NCBI GenBank assembly: GCA_023417775.1
Contig: JAEZEJ010000074.1
Span: forward strand, 1-39,778
Source of the DNA: Actinomycetes bacterium
GTDB lineage: Bacteria; Actinomycetota; Actinomycetes; Propionibacteriales; Nocardioidaceae
Direction: 5' to 3'
Length of the DNA stretch: 39,778 nucleotides
Position numbers and translations under genes: made by a program. The number at the start of each line of letters is the position of its first letter. The stretch's first letter is position 1. Positions 37,712-39,778 of the stretch are shown here, in pieces. The notes under the pieces are model-generated. The model was given only the letters and a program-made list of their open reading frames with translations. It ran no database searches and was not told the origin of the DNA.

Positions 37712-39124
37712 ATGTCGAAGACACTCGCTGAGAAGATCTGGGACGATCACGTCGTCCGTCAGGCGTCGGGGGAGCCCGACCTGCTCTTCATCGACCTCCA
37801 CCTCCTGCACGAGGTGACGAGCCCTCAGGCGTTCGACGGGCTCCGCCTCTCCGAGCGCGCTGTGCGTCATCCCGAGCTCACCCTCGCCACCGAGGACCAC
37901 AATATCCCCACGACCGACCTCGACAAGCCGATCGCCGACCCGGTGTCGCGTACGCAGGTCGAGACGCTGCGCCGCAATGCCGAGGAGTTCGGTGTCCGGC
38001 TGCATCCGATGGGCGATATCGAGCAGGGCATCGTCCACGTCGTCGGCCCGCAGCTCGGTCTGACCCAGCCTGGCATGACCATCGTCTGCGGTGACTCGCA
38101 TACCTCGACCCACGGCGCCTTCGGCTCGATCGCCTTCGGCATCGGCACCAGCGAGGTCGAGCACGTCCTCGCCACCCAGACGCTCCCGCAGGCCAAGCCC
38201 AAGATGATGGCCGTCGAGGTCACCGGGCAGCTGCCCGAGGGCTCGACCGCCAAGGACCTCATCCTGGCGCTCATCGCGCAGGAGACCACCGGAGGCGGTC
38301 AGGGCTACATCGTGGAGTACCGCGGCGAGGCGATCCGCGCGCTCACGATGGAGGAGCGCATGACCATCTGCAATATGTCGATCGAGTGGGGCGCCAAGGC
38401 AGGGCTCATCGCTCCCGACGAGACCACCTTCGAGTACATCAAGGGCCGCCCGCACGCGCCCGAGGGCGAGCAGTGGGACGAGGCCGTCGCGTACTGGCGG
38501 AGCCTGGTCACCGATGAGGACGCCCACTTCGACAAGATCGTCACCCTCGACGCTTCCCGGATCACGCCCTTCGTGACCTGGGGGACGAACCCCGGCCAGG
38601 GTGTCCCGCTCTCGCAGAGCGTGCCGGATCCGGCGGCTTTCGAGGACCCGACCCAGCGTGAGGCGGCCGAGAGCGCCCTGCGCTACATGGGACTCGAGGC
38701 CGGCACCCCGATGCGCGACATCAAGGTCGACACGGTCTTCATCGGATCCTGCACCAATGGCCGCATCTCGGACCTGCGCCGGGCCGCCGAGCTCATCAAG
38801 GGACACAAGGTCGCGGCCGATACCCGTGTGCTCGTGGTCCCCGGCTCGGTCCGGGTACGCCTGCAGGCCGAGGAGGAGGGCCTGGACGTGGTCTTCAAGG
38901 ACGCCGGTGCCGAATGGCGCGGCGCCGGCTGCTCGATGTGCCTGGGCATGAATCCCGACCAGCTGACCCCCGGCGAGCGCAGCGCCTCGACGTCCAATCG
39001 CAATTTCGAGGGCCGACAGGGCAAGGGCGGTCGCACCCACCTGGTCTCGCCCGATGTCGCCGTCGCCACCGGGGTCCTGGGCCATCTGGCCAGCCCCGCC
39101 GACCTGGAGAAGGCAGGAGCCTGA
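37712..39124 (+). CDS. leuC: 3-isopropylmalate dehydratase, large subunit
   Basis: LeuC with LeuD isomerises 2-isopropylmalate to 3-isopropylmalate through a [4Fe-4S] centre. The 470-residue protein has the normal length. The cluster cysteines are C347 (GSCTNGRISDLRRAAELIKG in part) and C407/C410 (CSMCLGMNPD). Other aconitase-family segments are CGDSHTSTHGAFGSIAFGIG and GRTHLVSP near the end. The start has GGAAGG six bases upstream. leuD follows after two bases, and regulation by the divergent IclR protein is expected. Confidence 0.98.
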   Translation: MSKTLAEKIWDDHVVRQASGEPDLLFIDLHLLHEVTSPQAFDGLRLSERAVRHPELTLATEDHNIPTTDLDKPIADPVSRTQVETLRRNAEEFGVRLHPMGDIEQGIVHVVGPQLGLTQPGMTIVCGDSHTSTHGAFGSIAFGIGTSEVEHVLATQTLPQAKPKMMAVEVTGQLPEGSTAKDLILALIAQETTGGGQGYIVEYRGEAIRALTMEERMTICNMSIEWGAKAGLIAPDETTFEYIKGRPHAPEGEQWDEAVAYWRSLVTDEDAHFDKIVTLDASRITPFVTWGTNPGQGVPLSQSVPDPAAFEDPTQREAAESALRYMGLEAGTPMRDIKVDTVFIGSCTNGRISDLRRAAELIKGHKVAADTRVLVVPGSVRVRLQAEEEGLDVVFKDAGAEWRGAGCSMCLGMNPDQLTPGERSASTSNRNFEGRQGKGGRTHLVSPDVAVATGVLGHLASPADLEKAGA

Positions 39125-39126
39125 GC

Positions 39127-39726
39127 ATGGAGAAGTTCACCCAGCACACCGGCGTCGGCGCCCCCCTGCGGCGTTCGAATGTCGACACCGACCAGATCAT
39201 TCCCGCGGTCTACCTCAAGCGGGTCACGCGCACCGGCTTCGAGGACGGGCTCTTCGCCGCCTGGCGCAGTGATCCCGAGTTCGTGCTCAACCAGGACGTC
39301 TACCGCAACGCCTCCGTGCTCGTCGCCGGCCCGGACTTCGGCACCGGCTCCTCGCGCGAGCACGCCGTGTGGGCGCTGCAGAACTACGGCTTCAAGGTCG
39401 TCATCAGCCCGCGCTTCGGCGACATCTTCCGTGGCAACTCCGGTAAGGCCGGACTGCTCGCCGCGCAGGTGGACGACAAGGTCGTCGCGGCGCTCTGGGA
39501 CTTCCTGGACGCCAATCCGGGCGCCCCGATCAGCGTCGACCTCGAGGCGCGCACCGTGAGTGCGGGCGAGGGACCGGACCGGATCGAGGACTCGTTCACC
39601 ATCGACGACTACACCCGGTGGCGTCTGCTCGAAGGGCTCGATGACATCGCTATCACGCTGTCCCATGAGGACGACATCGTCGCCTACGAGGCGAAGCGCC
39701 TCGGCTTCAAGCCCGCGACGCTCTAG
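39127..39726 (+). CDS. leuD: 3-isopropylmalate dehydratase, small subunit
   Basis: LeuD supplies the swivelling domain that completes the isopropylmalate isomerase active site. The 199-residue protein has NVDTDQIIPAVYLKRV near residue 18, the substrate-binding GPDFGTGSSREHAVWAL around residues 68-84 and the segment SPRFGDIFRGNSGKAGLL. It starts two bases after leuC, and AGGAG at the leuC end provides its ribosome-binding site. It is the last gene in the window. Confidence 0.98.
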   Translation: MEKFTQHTGVGAPLRRSNVDTDQIIPAVYLKRVTRTGFEDGLFAAWRSDPEFVLNQDVYRNASVLVAGPDFGTGSSREHAVWALQNYGFKVVISPRFGDIFRGNSGKAGLLAAQVDDKVVAALWDFLDANPGAPISVDLEARTVSAGEGPDRIEDSFTIDDYTRWRLLEGLDDIAITLSHEDDIVAYEAKRLGFKPATL

Positions 39727-39750
39727 GACACGACCTAGGCAGAGCAGTCC

Positions 39751-39778
39751 CCCGGGGGGCGCGCCCCCCCCCCCCCCC
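39751..39778 (+). terminator. G/C homopolymer hairpin after leuD, cut by the window end
   Basis: GGGGGG (39754-39759), CGCG and then a run of fifteen C (39764-39778) can form a stem of at least six G-C pairs. The sequence stops inside the C-run. This mirrors the G/C homopolymer hairpin after leuA and probably terminates leuCD. The abrupt end suggests an assembly break at the homopolymer. Confidence 0.5.

Noticed and set aside
1..39778. CRISPR array, insertion sequence, toxin-antitoxin pair or biosynthetic gene cluster
   Set aside because: No spaced direct repeats, transposase, recognisable toxin-antitoxin pair or synthase modules were found on either strand.

Overview
The window comes from a high-GC Gram-positive bacterium, almost certainly an actinomycete and most likely of the order Micrococcales. 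The evidence is the strong G/C bias at third codon positions, the many GTG starts, the many genes that seem to lack a 5' leader, a GPP34-family protein, an IclR regulator divergent from leuCD, and the neighbourhoods era/leuA/recO/uppS and FAH/gltX/tRNA-Gln. A short palindromic repeat of a type I remember from Microbacteriaceae and relatives lies just before gltX. I cannot name the genus. The window ends in a run of C, so it may stop at a contig end.

Region 1 (1-16.9 kb) is mostly core genome. It holds the tail of a gene coupled to era, a short PHP protein, acylphosphatase, a flavodoxin-like protein, a MoxR/DUF58/transglutaminase operon, a glutathionyl-hydroquinone-reductase-like enzyme, a PepSY lipoprotein, leuA behind a leucine-codon leader peptide, a quinone oxidoreductase, a GPP34 protein, a four-helix membrane protein, recO-uppS, an FAH-family hydrolase and gltX. 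tRNA-Gln(CTG) follows gltX.

Region 2 (17.3-34.1 kb) lies between tRNA-Gln and the first of two tRNA-Glu genes and looks accessory. It contains a three-gene molybdenum hydroxylase operon on the minus strand (2Fe-2S, FAD and molybdopterin subunits). Divergent from it is a tightly coupled nine-gene operon that is a complete counterpart of the poorly understood yhf/php cluster of Escherichia coli (YhfZ, Y, U, T, Php, S, X, W) with a double-SIS sugar-phosphate protein added at the end. This is the best candidate for an undescribed system: probably uptake and breakdown of an unknown, perhaps phosphorylated amino-sugar or amino-acid conjugate. An ACT-domain malic enzyme, two MFS transporters and a TetR regulator with two visible operator-like sites complete the region.

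Region 3 (34.1-39.8 kb) has two identical tRNA-Glu(CTC) genes, each with its own terminator. Next come an Ada-AraC-AlkA fusion coupled to an O6-methylguanine methyltransferase (a split alkylation response), one small unknown gene, an IclR regulator of the LtbR/NdgR type, and leuC-leuD. Leucine synthesis is thus represented at two places, leuA with a leader-peptide element and leuCD under a divergent IclR regulator. Both transcription units end in unusual G/C homopolymer hairpins.

A recurring feature is a -10-like hexamer 6-7 bases before the start codon. It occurs at a dozen or more genes and suggests widespread leaderless transcription. Most long ORFs antisense to these genes are by-products of codon bias and are not annotated.
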